From Gossypium raimondii (Eukaryota; Streptophyta; Magnoliopsida; Malvales; Malvaceae), in contig NC_068569.1 of the NCBI RefSeq assembly GCF_025698545.1, positions 5,208,001 to 5,272,000 of the forward strand: 64,000 nt of DNA. The letters run 5' to 3'. Shown in pieces: positions 37,401 to 52,280 of the stretch. The notes below the pieces were generated by a model. It searched no databases and was not told the origin of the DNA. It saw only the letters and a list, made by a program, of their open reading frames with translations. The position numbers and the translations under genes were made by a program. Position 1 is the stretch's first letter, and each line of letters starts with the position of its first letter.

Positions 37401-37595
37401 GACCTCTTCTTTCGGCTTGAACGCGTTGGAGTTTTATTAATGACAGTAACCCATTTTTATATTTACATACTTCCAGGGAAACAGCCAATCGTGATGGCAA
37501 TTTGGAGTTTTATTATATTAAGGTCAGATGCTAGTGTATTGGAAAAACATTTATATCCAGCTTGCTATCTTGCCTATATTAAATTCATCAATGAG
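34417..37595. other. Intergenic with transposon fragments
   Basis: The BB 3' UTR occupies the first few hundred bases. An RNase H-like fragment lies near 35855-36069. Around 36570-36760 is an AT-rich remnant with repeated TTTTAGTCAC motifs, also found in the termini of the inverted-repeat element at 47086. No gene is seen elsewhere. Confidence 0.6.
35855..36069 (+). pseudogene. RNase H-like (RVT_3) fragment of a LINE-type element
   Basis: In one frame this reads an RNase H-like pattern: a helix ending LREIVDGLETTWEKG, then a strand with WLLIKSDSKTTVDLI, then a helix with RLALEIRNWMIRNWQDV. That matches the plant non-LTR RNase H family (E-x-D-S-x-x-x-V-x-L-I core, here K-S-D-S). Only about 70 codons remain and the N-terminal strand with its first Asp is missing. 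It is a decayed piece, not a gene. Confidence 0.55.
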
Positions 37596-37602
37596 TATAT
37601 AA
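37596..37602 (+). promoter_or_regulatory. TATA box of the extensin gene
   Basis: TATATAA, followed by AGGGGGCTTTCTCTTCTCC, lies about 90 bp before the ATG at 37692, a normal spacing for a short plant leader. Confidence 0.6.
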
Positions 37603-37691
37603 GGGGGCTTTCTCTTCTCCATGGATATATGCCTTTTAACAGTTGATTGAGTAATTAGCTTCCTAGCATTTAGAATTGTATTGCCAGGGAA

Positions 37692-38867
37692 ATGGGGACT
37701 TCAGCACACCCACCGCCCCACTGGCCTCCACTCCTCTTTGCTTTCACATTTTGCCTTGTAGCAACAATTGCGGTTGCTTATCAACCTTACGAATATTCCT
37801 CTCCACCAAAGCACCCTGCCTACAAACATTATTCTCCTTACTATTACAATTCACCACCTCCTTACTACTACAAGTCTCCACCTCCACCATCTCCCTCACC
37901 ACCTCCTCCTTACTATTACAAATCACCACCACCCCCTTCACCTAGTCCCCCACCACCATACTACTACAACTCACCACCTCCACCATCTCCTTCACCACCT
38001 CCTCCTTACTATTACAAGTCTCCACCCCCACCCTCACCTAGTCCCCCACCACCATACTACTACAAGTCACCACCTCCACCGTCTCCCTCACCACCTCCTC
38101 CTTACTATTACAAATCACCACCACCCCCTTCACCTAGTCCCCCACCACCATACTACTACAAGTCACCACCTCCACCGTCTCCCTCACCACCTCCTCCTTA
38201 CTATTACAAATCACCACCACCCCCTTCACCTAGTCCCCCACCACCATACTACTACAACTCACCACCTCCACCATCTCCCTCACCACCTCCTCCTTACTAC
38301 TACAAATCACCACCACCACCTTCACCTAGTCCTCCACCACCATACTACTACAAGTCACCACCTCCACCATCTCCCTCACCACCTCCTCCTTACTACTACA
38401 AATCACCACCCCCACCTTCACCTAGTCCTCCACCACCCTACTACTACAAGTCTCCACCTCCACCATCCCCTAGTCCCCCACCACCATACTACTACAAATC
38501 ACCACCCCCACCATCTCCTAGCCCTCCACCACCATATTACTACAGGTCCCCACCTCCACCATCTCCTAGTCCACCATCACCGTACTACTACAAGTCACCA
38601 CCACCCCCTTCACCTAGTCCCCCACCACCATACTACTACAAGTCACCGCCTCCACCATCTCCTAGTCCCCCACCACCATACTCTTACAAGTCACCACCAC
38701 CACCATCTCCCTCACCACCACCTCCATACTACTACAAATCTCCTCCTCCACCGTCTCCATCACCCCCTCCTCCTTACTACTACAAATCACCACCACCTCC
38801 TTCTCCATCACCCCCGCCACCTTACTATTATAAGTCACCTCCTCCACCACCTCCTTATCACTACTAG
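37692..38867 (+). CDS. Extensin (Ser-Hyp glycoprotein of the cell wall), 20 repeats
   Basis: Secreted structural cell-wall protein of 391 residues with no intron. Residues 1 to about 29 form a signal peptide; the hydrophobic core FAFTFCLVATIAVA is preceded by a Pro-rich start. A short spacer with KHPAYKHYSPYYYN follows. Residues 62-381 are exactly twenty 16-residue repeats SPPPPSPSPPPPYYYK, and the protein ends SPPPPPPYHY. SPPPP blocks are the known sites for proline hydroxylation and arabinosylation, and YYY supports isodityrosine cross-linking. Variants are Asn for Lys in repeats 2 and 8, Arg in 14, PPSP in 15 and YSY in 17. A +1-shifted His/Leu-rich frame also stays open but is a by-product of the repeats. 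The TATA box lies at 37596. Repeat count may be affected by assembly. Confidence 0.93.
   Translation: MGTSAHPPPHWPPLLFAFTFCLVATIAVAYQPYEYSSPPKHPAYKHYSPYYYNSPPPYYYKSPPPPSPSPPPPYYYKSPPPPSPSPPPPYYYNSPPPPSPSPPPPYYYKSPPPPSPSPPPPYYYKSPPPPSPSPPPPYYYKSPPPPSPSPPPPYYYKSPPPPSPSPPPPYYYKSPPPPSPSPPPPYYYNSPPPPSPSPPPPYYYKSPPPPSPSPPPPYYYKSPPPPSPSPPPPYYYKSPPPPSPSPPPPYYYKSPPPPSPSPPPPYYYKSPPPPSPSPPPPYYYRSPPPPSPSPPSPYYYKSPPPPSPSPPPPYYYKSPPPPSPSPPPPYSYKSPPPPSPSPPPPYYYKSPPPPSPSPPPPYYYKSPPPPSPSPPPPYYYKSPPPPPPYHY
37875..38834 (+). repeat. Coding tandem repeat: 20 x 48 bp, alternating in 96-bp pairs
   Basis: The 960-bp repeat core of the extensin gene. In the first two thirds, two synonymous 48-bp versions alternate, one using TCTCCCTCACCACCTCCTCC and the other TCACCTAGTCCCCCACCACC, giving a 96-bp higher-order period. 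The alternation weakens after about 38440. Confidence 0.9.
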
Positions 38868-40862
38868 TCACCTCTCCTTGAGTGAAATTTCCACCTCATT
38901 ATTACCCTACATCACCACAGTTTCAAAGGGCCACTAAGCTAAGTTAATATTTAATCTCTTTACACGGGTTGAAGATTTGACAAGGAAGAAGAATAATTGT
39001 GGAATTTCTTTGATAAGCTTCTTGAACATGTTTTTCAGTATTCTTCATTTATATATGTAAATTGTGTTTGCTTTTTTTTTTTTTTTAAGCAAAAGGGTCC
39101 AGTACTTGTTAAGATCCTTGATGAGTTATTTAATACTAATGTGCCTTTGTACTATTTCGTACCACTTCATATTTTATTATTATTACTGCCAAAGATTAAA
39201 CTTCCCTTTCTCCAAAATTATAAGAGAAATAAATGAAAGTTACTTAAACTCTATTATAAGTACTCAAAGCCTTGAGGCACTCAAGGTACTAAGTTATGCC
39301 AACACATAATTTTAAAACTTGTACATTTAACTCAGTTAAATAATGACAAAATATTTATAAAATAAATTATATTTTTATATAAAAAATAGAAAACATACGA
39401 GTTTTATAGTTTTTAAAATATACAATTTATCATTCAACCAAGTCTCATTTAATATTTATATTATCTTTTTTATAAATACATCATTACGTAATTTTATTTT
39501 TCAGCTACATCGTAAGTATATTACCAAAAAATCTTTTTAATTTCAATTATAACAATATATAATTTAAACAATTAACACAATGGTACCATACTAATAAAAT
39601 GTTGAAATTAATGTGAATTTTGGAAACCAGATGAGCTTTGGGGTGTGCAAGAAGAGATGCTGGTAGCAAAAAGAACTTTTCATTTTCAGGTGATTCGTTT
39701 TTAATGTTATTAAATATAATTAGACAAATGATGATTGTTATTCTTCTGAGTGCATTTTATAATTATTTAACCTAGAGACTAGGTTAATAAATAGGTTGAT
39801 CGTTGAGTAAATTTGGCTCCCCTTTCTACATGGGACACTCAGATGTTTTTGCTTCTTTTCTTTCTTTTTTTTCCCCTTCATTTGTAATTAAAATAATTTA
39901 TTCTAATGGATCAATGATATTTTAGCAAAATATTTTAAAATAGTGTAGTTTAATATTTTCTAAAATATATATTTAAATTACTTGCTTAAAAAGTTTATAG
40001 TATCAATGAAGTTTTTCAAAAAATATTCTATTTTAAAATATAAATTTAATATTTTAATCAATATTAAAATTTAAGATTTGCAGCAAACTTTTGGAACTTT
40101 ACTCCTTTTTACAAAAATATATATGGTTCTTTAAAAATATTGCAGAATTTATACATTTTTAAACAAATCTTATGTAAACACTCTTTAGTTACTGGAATAT
40201 ATTTTCTTTCAATCAAGTTATCTTTAAATTCCAACTTAGGCTTTCTCTTAACATTTGTTGGTAGTTAGTACAATATTATGATACAGGAAAGAAAGATTTT
40301 CAATTTTAGAGTTTACTAAATTATTAATAAACTTATGTTTTGATCATTTAACTATTTGAAAGTTTTCATTTAGTCATTGGGTTATTAAGTTTTTTCTAAA
40401 ACAGTCCGGATAGTGAGCTTATCGATGAGTAAAAGAATATATCTTAGATCTAAGTTGATTTGACGGTTAATGTCAGTGATAAAAAAATTGTTTGAATTTT
40501 AATTTGCAACATTTAATATTGTTTCAAGAGAAATGGAATGAGAGCATTCGATTGGTGCAAATGATCTTTAACAGAAAAATTATACGGCAGCAATTTTAAT
40601 AACCTAATATCTTAAATAAATTTTTTCAAATAATTCAGTAACAATTTTATAATTTTTTAAAAATAAATAATTAAAATATATATTTACTAAACAACCTTAT
40701 TTTTAATTAGTTCAAAATTTATAGTGGAAGGGAATGAAATTCATCTGCTCCTCAAAATGCAAGAGGTGAGAGGAAGAAGTAAATTATTTGGGCGGCTAAC
40801 ATGAGTCATGGAGGGATCTAATCTAAGTGAATCTCTGCTAGGTTTTTACTCTGGTTTTATTT
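38868..40862. other. Intergenic between extensin and PPR gene
   Basis: The extensin 3' UTR comes first, then AT-rich DNA with no gene, then the second copy of a dispersed repeat at 40310-40720 close to the PPR start. No convincing TATA box is seen for the PPR gene. Confidence 0.6.
40310..40720. mobile_element. Dispersed non-autonomous element remnant, copy 2
   Basis: Shares the core ATCGATGAGTAAAAGAATAT followed by TTAGATCTAAGTTGAT with 4880-5420. Its outer parts (left TTTTGATCATTTAACTATTT, right TTTCAAATAATTCAGTAACA) are imperfect inverted repeats. It lies about 150 bp upstream of the PPR ATG, so it may form part of that gene's promoter. Confidence 0.5.
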
Positions 40863-43097
40863 ATGAGGTGCCCAACTACGCGCGCCTGCTTCGTCTCAAT
40901 CCGAAGCTTCAGCTCATCCAATCTTCTCCCAGCACTTGCAGGCCATGAACCCAACGATCTTCTCAACGAGGTGCGCCTGCTGTCCTCACGCGGACAACTC
41001 CACCAAGCTCTCTCACTCTTTTACAATTCATCACCACAACTTCACTCTCTACAAACATATGCCACTCTCTTCCACGAATGCGCCCGCCATGGATATCTTC
41101 AACAAGGCCTTCGTTTGCATCATTTCATGCTTGCCCATTTCCCCAGCTGCACCTCTGACCTATTTGTTACTAACCATCTGATCAATATGTACTCTAAATG
41201 TGGCTATTTGCAATATGCTCACCAACTGTTCGACGCAATGCCTAAAAGGAATGTCGTTTCTTGGACAGCTCTTGTTTCAGGGTATGCACAATGTGGTCGG
41301 GGTGTGGAGAGTTTTCGTCTCTTTTCAGATATGTTAGCTGAGCGTGACTGTCGGCCGAATGACTTTGCATTTACTAGCGTCCTTAGTTCGTGTGATTACT
41401 TGTGTGGTAAGCAATTGCATGCACTGGTGTTGAAGATGGGATTAGGTGCTTCTGTTTACGTAACAAATTCTCTTATTACTATGTATAGCAAGGGTTATAA
41501 GGTAGAGGAGGCTTGGACATTGTTTAAGAGTCTGAGCTGTTGGAGTCAAGTTTCTTGGAATTCAATGATTGCTGGGTTTCAATTAGCAAAGCTTGGGATG
41601 CACGCTATTGGCGTTTTTGTCAAAATGCATCACGAGGGCATTGGCTTTAATCGTGCCACACTGCTCAGTGTCTTCTCTTCATTATGTGTAAGCAACGGTA
41701 TTGATATAAATTTGGGTCTTAAATTTTGTTTTCAGGTATATTGCCTAAGTGTTAAAACTGGGTTCATTTCTGAAGTTGAAGTGGCAACCGCGTTTATGAA
41801 AGCTTATTCGGAGCTTGGAGGCGATGTTTCTGAATTTTATCATCTCTTCCTGGAGACAAGTTGTCAAGATATAATTTTTTGGACTAGCATGATAACTGCA
41901 TTAGCAGAACCTGACCCAGCTAAAGCTTTCTTCCTTTATCGACAATTGCTGCAAGAGGGCTTGACACCAGACTTGTATACTTTTTCCATTGTACTAAAAG
42001 CTTGTGCAGGCTTTGTAACTGAGCAGCATGCCTTGGCAATTCATTCACAAGTGATTAAAGCTGGCTTTGAGGATGAAACGGTGCTAAGAAATGCCTTGAT
42101 CCATGCTTACGCAAGATGTGGCTCCATTGCTTTGTCTAAGAAAGTGTTTGAAGAAATGGGATGTCGTGATTTGGTTTCCTGGAACTCAATGCTTAAGGCC
42201 TATGGTTTGCATGGAAAAGCTAAGGAAGCACTGCAACTCTTTCCACAAATGAACCTCAAACCTGATACCGCTACCTTTGTTGCTCTTCTTTCAGCTTGCA
42301 GCCATTCTGGGATGGTGGAAGAGGGGCTCAGAATCTTTGACTCCATGTTCAAGGATCACGGTATCATTCCACAGTTAGACCACTACGCTTGCATGGTAGA
42401 TATTCTTGGACGAGCTGGACGCATCGTCGAGGCGGAGGAGCTTATACGTAGAATGCCTATGGAGCCTGACTCTGTAGTTTGGAGTGCACTACTTGGGTCA
42501 TGTAGGAAGCATGGTGAAACCCAGTTGGCTAAAATTGCTGTATCCAAACTGAAACAGATGGAGCCTGAAAATTCATTAGGATATGTACAAATGTCAAATA
42601 TATACTCATCAGGTGGCAGATTCAACGAAGCGGGAACAATTAGAAAAGAAATGGATGGATCAGGAGTTAGAAAAGAGCCCGGACTAAGTTGGATCGAGGT
42701 TGGAAATCAGGTGCATGAGTTTGCCTCGGGAGGCAGACATCATCCTCAAAGGGAAGCCATATGCACAAAGCTCCAAGGACTGATTGGACAGTTAAAGGAG
42801 ATTGGATATGTACCGGAAATAAGCTTGGCCTTGCATGATATAGAGGAGGAGCACAAACAAGAGCAATTGTTCCACCATAGTGAGAAGATGGCTTTGGTTT
42901 TTGCAGTAATGAATGAAGGGAAGTTGCATGGTGGTGGGAATGTGATAAGAATAATGAAGAACATCCGAATTTGTATTGACTGCCATAACTTCATGAAGTT
43001 GGCATCAGGTTTCCTTCAAAAAGAGATCATTGTTAGGGATTCAAATCGTTTCCACCATTTTAAAGATAACATCTGTTCTTGTAATGATTATTGGTGA
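40863..43097 (+). CDS. PPR protein of the PLS-DYW class, At1g71420-like
   Basis: Organelle RNA-binding protein, probably a C-to-U RNA editing factor, 744 residues without introns. The N-terminus is Arg/Ser-rich and looks like an organelle targeting peptide. PLS-type repeats fill residues about 60-600, with typical stretches such as NHLINMYSKCGYL, AMPKRNVVSWTALVSGYAQ and FVALLSACSHSGMVEEGL. E/E+ motifs follow, with VVWSALLGSCRKHG. The C-terminal DYW deaminase-like domain keeps HSE (672-674), the CxxC pair Cys704/707, a second Cys pair 738/740 and the terminal DYW. The active-site His and Glu and the zinc ligands are present, so the domain looks intact. Overall arrangement and sequence match Arabidopsis At1g71420; its RNA target is not predictable here. 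The gene converges with the ALDH gene downstream. Confidence 0.93.
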   Translation: MRCPTTRACFVSIRSFSSSNLLPALAGHEPNDLLNEVRLLSSRGQLHQALSLFYNSSPQLHSLQTYATLFHECARHGYLQQGLRLHHFMLAHFPSCTSDLFVTNHLINMYSKCGYLQYAHQLFDAMPKRNVVSWTALVSGYAQCGRGVESFRLFSDMLAERDCRPNDFAFTSVLSSCDYLCGKQLHALVLKMGLGASVYVTNSLITMYSKGYKVEEAWTLFKSLSCWSQVSWNSMIAGFQLAKLGMHAIGVFVKMHHEGIGFNRATLLSVFSSLCVSNGIDINLGLKFCFQVYCLSVKTGFISEVEVATAFMKAYSELGGDVSEFYHLFLETSCQDIIFWTSMITALAEPDPAKAFFLYRQLLQEGLTPDLYTFSIVLKACAGFVTEQHALAIHSQVIKAGFEDETVLRNALIHAYARCGSIALSKKVFEEMGCRDLVSWNSMLKAYGLHGKAKEALQLFPQMNLKPDTATFVALLSACSHSGMVEEGLRIFDSMFKDHGIIPQLDHYACMVDILGRAGRIVEAEELIRRMPMEPDSVVWSALLGSCRKHGETQLAKIAVSKLKQMEPENSLGYVQMSNIYSSGGRFNEAGTIRKEMDGSGVRKEPGLSWIEVGNQVHEFASGGRHHPQREAICTKLQGLIGQLKEIGYVPEISLALHDIEEEHKQEQLFHHSEKMALVFAVMNEGKLHGGGNVIRIMKNIRICIDCHNFMKLASGFLQKEIIVRDSNRFHHFKDNICSCNDYW

Positions 43098-43970
43098 CAA
43101 GCTAGCACTACTAAATTAATACACCTGGGCTAGCAAAGAATGAATTACTTCTGTATTTTTTTAATAAAAAAAAATCAAAATTTTGCAAATTCTTCTACAG
43201 TTTCACCAAGGCAATTTTTAATTTCATTCTGGTCATTGTGTTTTCTGTAGTTTCAATGCTCCTTTTTTTTTCAAACGTGTAAAATTTTAATTTATATTTT
43301 TAACAAAAAGTATTCTAATAACAAACACTCAAAAGCAGTACTTTTTTTTTTTTGGTTATGTTTCTCCCATTTAATCATCTTTATGATCTACTTCGTGGCC
43401 TTAAAGCATGACTCAGAGAAGGATTGTCATATTCATCTTCCTTGCCCCTCAAATGACGGGAATACATGGAAGCTGTTGAGCATTCACTTTGATGATAGCA
43501 ATGAACCAGCAACGAGTACCAGTGAAGTAGTGCTATGAGTATACATAGATTTATTTTTATGGTTTCTTTTTTCGGGGGAGGGGGGGGGGGGAGAGACAGT
43601 AAATTGGAAATACAAATGAGATAAAAGTTAAACGGCAAACTCCCCTTAATTTGCCAATAATTTATTAATTCACTAATCCACGTGTCAAAAAAACAGTGAT
43701 GAGGCACATAAAGGGCCATAGCAGAGGAATTTTATTCCCTATTTTCCAAATCCTGGTAAATTATGGAGCAGGCATTAACAATATCTTGATCATCTGACAC
43801 TCCACGATATACACATTTTATGCTGAAATAACTGCATTTCACATTACACAACGAGAATGGAAGAGAAATGCAGGGGATTGATGGATGGCTACAAATCGTT
43901 ACCAACATTTTAAGGTTGCTTATAATATAGCCATGCATGGATAAAGAGGTACATGTATATATCTGAAGTA
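43098..43970. other. Intergenic between convergent PPR and ALDH genes
   Basis: Contains the 3' UTRs of both genes, a poly-T run, a G-rich run near 43575-43592, and a minus-strand frame at 43381-43719. The last about 30 residues of that frame (43381-43480) look somewhat protein-like, but the frame runs through the G-run and is not convincing as a gene. Confidence 0.55.
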
Positions 43971-48303
<4,333 letters not shown>

Positions 48304-48354
48304 GCTTTTTATCTTACGCTGCCTGCATACTTCATTTCTACTGACAACCTATAA

Positions 48355-48363
48355 CTATATATA
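48355..48363 (-). promoter_or_regulatory. Candidate TATA box of the ALDH gene
   Basis: On the minus strand TATATATAG lies about 50 bp upstream of the ATG at 48303. This is close enough that the 5' leader would be very short, so an alternative upstream start is possible. Confidence 0.4.
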
Positions 48364-51300
48364 CATGTGTTTGTATGCAGCTCTGGGCGTTGTGGCCTTG
48401 CCCATTTGAGTGGGGACTTTCTTAAAAAGCCAGCTGGCGTCTCTCGGTCATTTTAGCCTACTTAATTGTCTCACCCGCTCACCATAATGATGTGGGCTTG
48501 CATTCGGTATCCATTACTTCCCAACTCTCCTTCAACCATTTCAGTTTAAATTTTAATTTATTCTCTTTTTTTTTTTAATATAGATTTTTAAATCACAGAT
48601 TGGACTGAACGTCAGTTCAAATACGGTTTGGTTGAAACTCTAACCATAAAAATCCCAAGCTACATTATTAATATATTTTGATCAAAATATTTTCTTTTTC
48701 AATTTGTAGGTTTTTTAAGAGTGAAGACTTAGGAGTTAATGCTGTTCACTTTCTATTTTCCTTCTCCTTTAAATGAGGTACAGCCCTTTCAATTTCATTC
48801 TTTTAAATGCTGCTGGTATGGGTTGGATTAATTGTTTATTTCTTAATTTGAAATTTAATTTTTTTACTTTTATTTTCTTTCTAACTTACCAAAAAGAAAG
48901 AAAGAAAAAAGAAAAACAAAAATGTGACCTTCAGTCCTATAATGAACTTGTATAAATTTATTACCAGAGACTAGAACCTTTGATCTTTCTTTCTTCTTTT
49001 GTTTTTAACAATAATAATGCACTTGAGAATTCTATATAAAACAAAACCTAGTCTATGATCAATTCTTTTTCACTCGTTCTCCAACCTACTCTTTTAGCTT
49101 TTAGAGGTTCGTTAAATAGGTCTAATTATGTATGATAACAAAGAAATTCTCCTACTTAATCCACTTTGTGTTTTCTTTCTATGGGAAGGACAGTTGTCAA
49201 ATCACCCTGGTTGCTTCCATGAATTTTTATCGGCTTACAAAAAAAGAGAAGGGCAAAATATAAAATAGGTACCTGAACTTATCCACTTCTCCCAAATTGG
49301 TATCCGATTTTTTTTGTAAACTAAATTGATACTTTTTTATAACACCGTTAAATTTAAGACATGTGACAGGATAGGATTGTAACACGTGACATTAATGGCA
49401 TCATGATGATGACATAATTTAAAAAATATATTAAAAATCAAAGAAAAGAACAAGGAAAGAAGGTTGACCACCGGTGGCCCTCCATCATCAATCATCATTT
49501 TCTCCCTCCCTCAACCGAAACTAATCCTCCAATAACCAACCATCTCGGCACCACCATAGTAACACCCTCCATCACCTCACCACTAGGGCACCTCTACTCG
49601 ACATTCAAAATTTATGAAGAGTACAGAAACTTATGCTATATTAAAAGAAAATATGTATTCCTATAATTTTAGAACGTTGTTGTGAAGATCATTAAGATAT
49701 TGGAGATCTGGAATCATGTTTGAAGAATTGGGGAGCAAACTGCAATTAGGTTGTTATAAATGAAATACTGAATTAACATTATAAACAGAAGCAACGCAAA
49801 ATAAATAAAATCATAACAGTGGAGCGACCTATAAAAGTTATGGAAGGACTATTCTGACAGGAGAAGATAATATATATTGAAAAAGACTCTCATTATTGGA
49901 TTCATGTTTATACAAATAAAATATTTTAATTTTTATTTACAACATGCATGACAACCACTCAAATGTCAGTAAATATATATTAAAAAAGTACAGCTACAAT
50001 GTTTTGCAGCAGAGCAAGAATAGCAGACGATTAGAGGACATTGAGCCTTTGGTGTCCTCATCTGCTGATCCAATGTTTCAACTGTAGGAGTAAATGCTGA
50101 TTTTTTTTTTGTCTTTACATAAAAGTTAGGGTGGGTCCTCAATCGAAACGAAATCGGTTCATTGGACTACGTTGTACGGTCCAACAATAGTACAACGTGT
50201 GACAAATAAGTCACCTCAATAATATTACGTAAATATTAAGTAGGATACTTGAAATTTTCAAAAAATCATAAAATTAAAATTAAAATTGTAAAAGCTATAT
50301 AAAAGCTGTTTTTTTAATTCCAAAAAGATAAGATATTATTTTGAATTTCTAAAATTTCTTTATAATTTCTAAAATATGTAAAATTGAAATATATATAATA
50401 TAATATAAACGTTAATTTTATTTTTTGGAAAATTTTATAAATTTTCATGTTATATTTAAAATATAAAAAGTATAAAATTCAAAAATAATCTGCATTCTTT
50501 ACCATTTATATTTTTTTCTAAAAACAATCATTTTTGAACTTTCTAAAATTTTATAATTTTATATATTACTTTTATAATTTAAAATTTATTAAAATTACAT
50601 AAAACTAAAATAAATATCATAATATTAAAATTCTAATAAAATAAAATAAAAGTATATAGAATTAAAATTTGAAAAATATTTATAATATATAAAATTATAT
50701 AATCCCAAAAACAAATTATAAGTATTATTTTGACCTTTCTAAAAGGTTTTATAATTTTAATTTATTTTAATTTTCCTAAAAAATATTTTTGAATTATTTT
50801 ATATTTTGAAATTTCAATTTGGTTTTACTTCTTAAAAATCATTTCATTTAATAATGATGTCATAGTGTTAAAGTGGTATTTTGTATTTTTATTAGACACT
50901 ATTTTGCCACCCAAAGTAAAGCAAGGGTTTTTTACAAAAATATTATAAAAAAATAAAAATTTACCAAAATATAATCCCTTTTTTATTTATTAAAATATTA
51001 TAAATTTTTTTATTTACTAAAATATACCAAAAAAACAGAAAAAAAACAAAAAAAAAACTGACACAGCCTGATCAGGCCAATGCTATTGGCGGCACCAAAG
51101 GTGGCAAAGGACTAAAATGTGATCACTTGTAGTTTCAAGGACCTGACATGCAAATTTACCATTTTGAATTTTGAAAGTTAATTGCTGCTATTGTGCGCAC
51201 TAAAATTGAAATGTGGCTAATTGCCTTCTAAGCCCTCCTTATTTATTATTTACTTTTTATTCCCTTCAACTCACTTTTTATTTAATAAACAAGCCCTTAA

Positions 51301-51424
51301 CCTATTTTTGTAGTTAAATAAGCTCTTAATCTATGATTTTTACTCATAAAAGCCATTTATTTTATTATTAAAGTAAATATATTTTACCTAAAGTAAAGCT
51401 ATTTAAAAAGTATAAACTAATTAG

Positions 51425-51515
51425 CATTTTATGTATTATTTTAGTAATTTGATGAGAATAGTTTATTTAAAATTTTAACTATTCTCATCAAATTACGAAA
51501 ATAATACATAAAATG
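51425..51515. repeat. Near-perfect inverted repeat: 39-bp arms, 13-bp loop
   Basis: Left arm 51425-51463 begins CATTTTATGTATTATTTTAG and ends GATGAGAATAGTT. The right arm 51477-51515 is its reverse complement with a single mismatch. The loop is 13 AT bases. Transcribed RNA would form a stem long enough for Dicer-like processing; a very young foldback insertion is the alternative. Confidence 0.9.
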
Positions 51516-51819
51516 TGAATTAAAAATTTATAATTATACTTTATTTTTTCTATTTGGGTTACACATTTATAAGTGATCAGTTTTATTATTACTTCTGGTT
51601 TTTCAATAAGGCATGCCTGGTATTTCTATTAATTTAAAATATAGTTATTAAATGAGAATAGTTTATTAAATTAAAATAGAGTTATTACTTAATTAGAATT
51701 CTAAGTATCTTAATTATCACTTAACTATAAGTATCTTAAAATCGTCTCAATCGGACAACCGAGCCAAAAGTTATGGCCTTTCAAAGTTTTCCAAGCTAAA
51801 AATGAGAAACTGTCCACGT

Positions 51820-51940
51820 CAACAAATCGCGTCCTAGAGGGCGCGATTTGTGTCCATGTAAACAAATCGCGCTGACGTAGACGAGATTTCCTGGCGCGTA
51901 CCCTGACATCGCGCTGGCGTGGACGCGATTTCGCGGAAAA
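51820..51940. repeat. CpG-rich triple palindrome (AAATCGCG...CGCGATTT)
   Basis: Three successive imperfect palindromes start near 51822, 51861 and 51905, a spacing of about 40 bp. Each pairs an (A)ATCGCG half with a (C)G(A/C)GATTT half. The block is GC-rich and keeps CpGs in an otherwise AT-rich, CpG-poor landscape. Together with the GGCGGCACC segment at 51085 it is probably part of one transposable element of unknown class. Confidence 0.6.
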
Positions 51941-52084
51941 TGGACCATTCCGGTAAATAATTAAATAATTGGCCCATTTCGGTAATTTTTTAAAAAAAAG
52001 AACTTTTTTTGGTCATTTGCCCGTGTAATTAAATATTTATAGAACTTTGTTTATTAAAAAAATGCTCTAATAACAAAAGTAATA

Positions 52085-52280
52085 TTATAAATTGTTAACT
52101 GAGTTTTAGTTCAATTGATATTAATATTATTGGACATAGGTTTGAGCATGTTAAATCGTGTTTATCTTTTTATTTAAGAGTTGGTGAGATGAGTTATGTC
52201 TAATTGTGGACATTGTCTCGAAAAATAATTATTATCGCTTATTTTTTAATAAAATTTATAACATTTATTTAAGACGAAGC
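52085..52280 (+). mobile_element. Possible tRNA-derived SINE remnant
   Basis: GAGTTTTAGTTCAATTGATA (52101-52120) resembles a tRNA-like box A. ATAGGTTTGAGCATG (52136-52150) resembles box B, at close to the normal spacing. A tail with TTTATTTAAGAGTTGGTGAG follows. The ends are not resolved. Confidence 0.35.

Noticed and set aside
37768-38937. 389-codon His/Leu-rich frame overlapping the extensin
   Set aside because: It results from codon register in the tandem repeat; the extensin frame has the signal peptide, TATA spacing and known family repeat.
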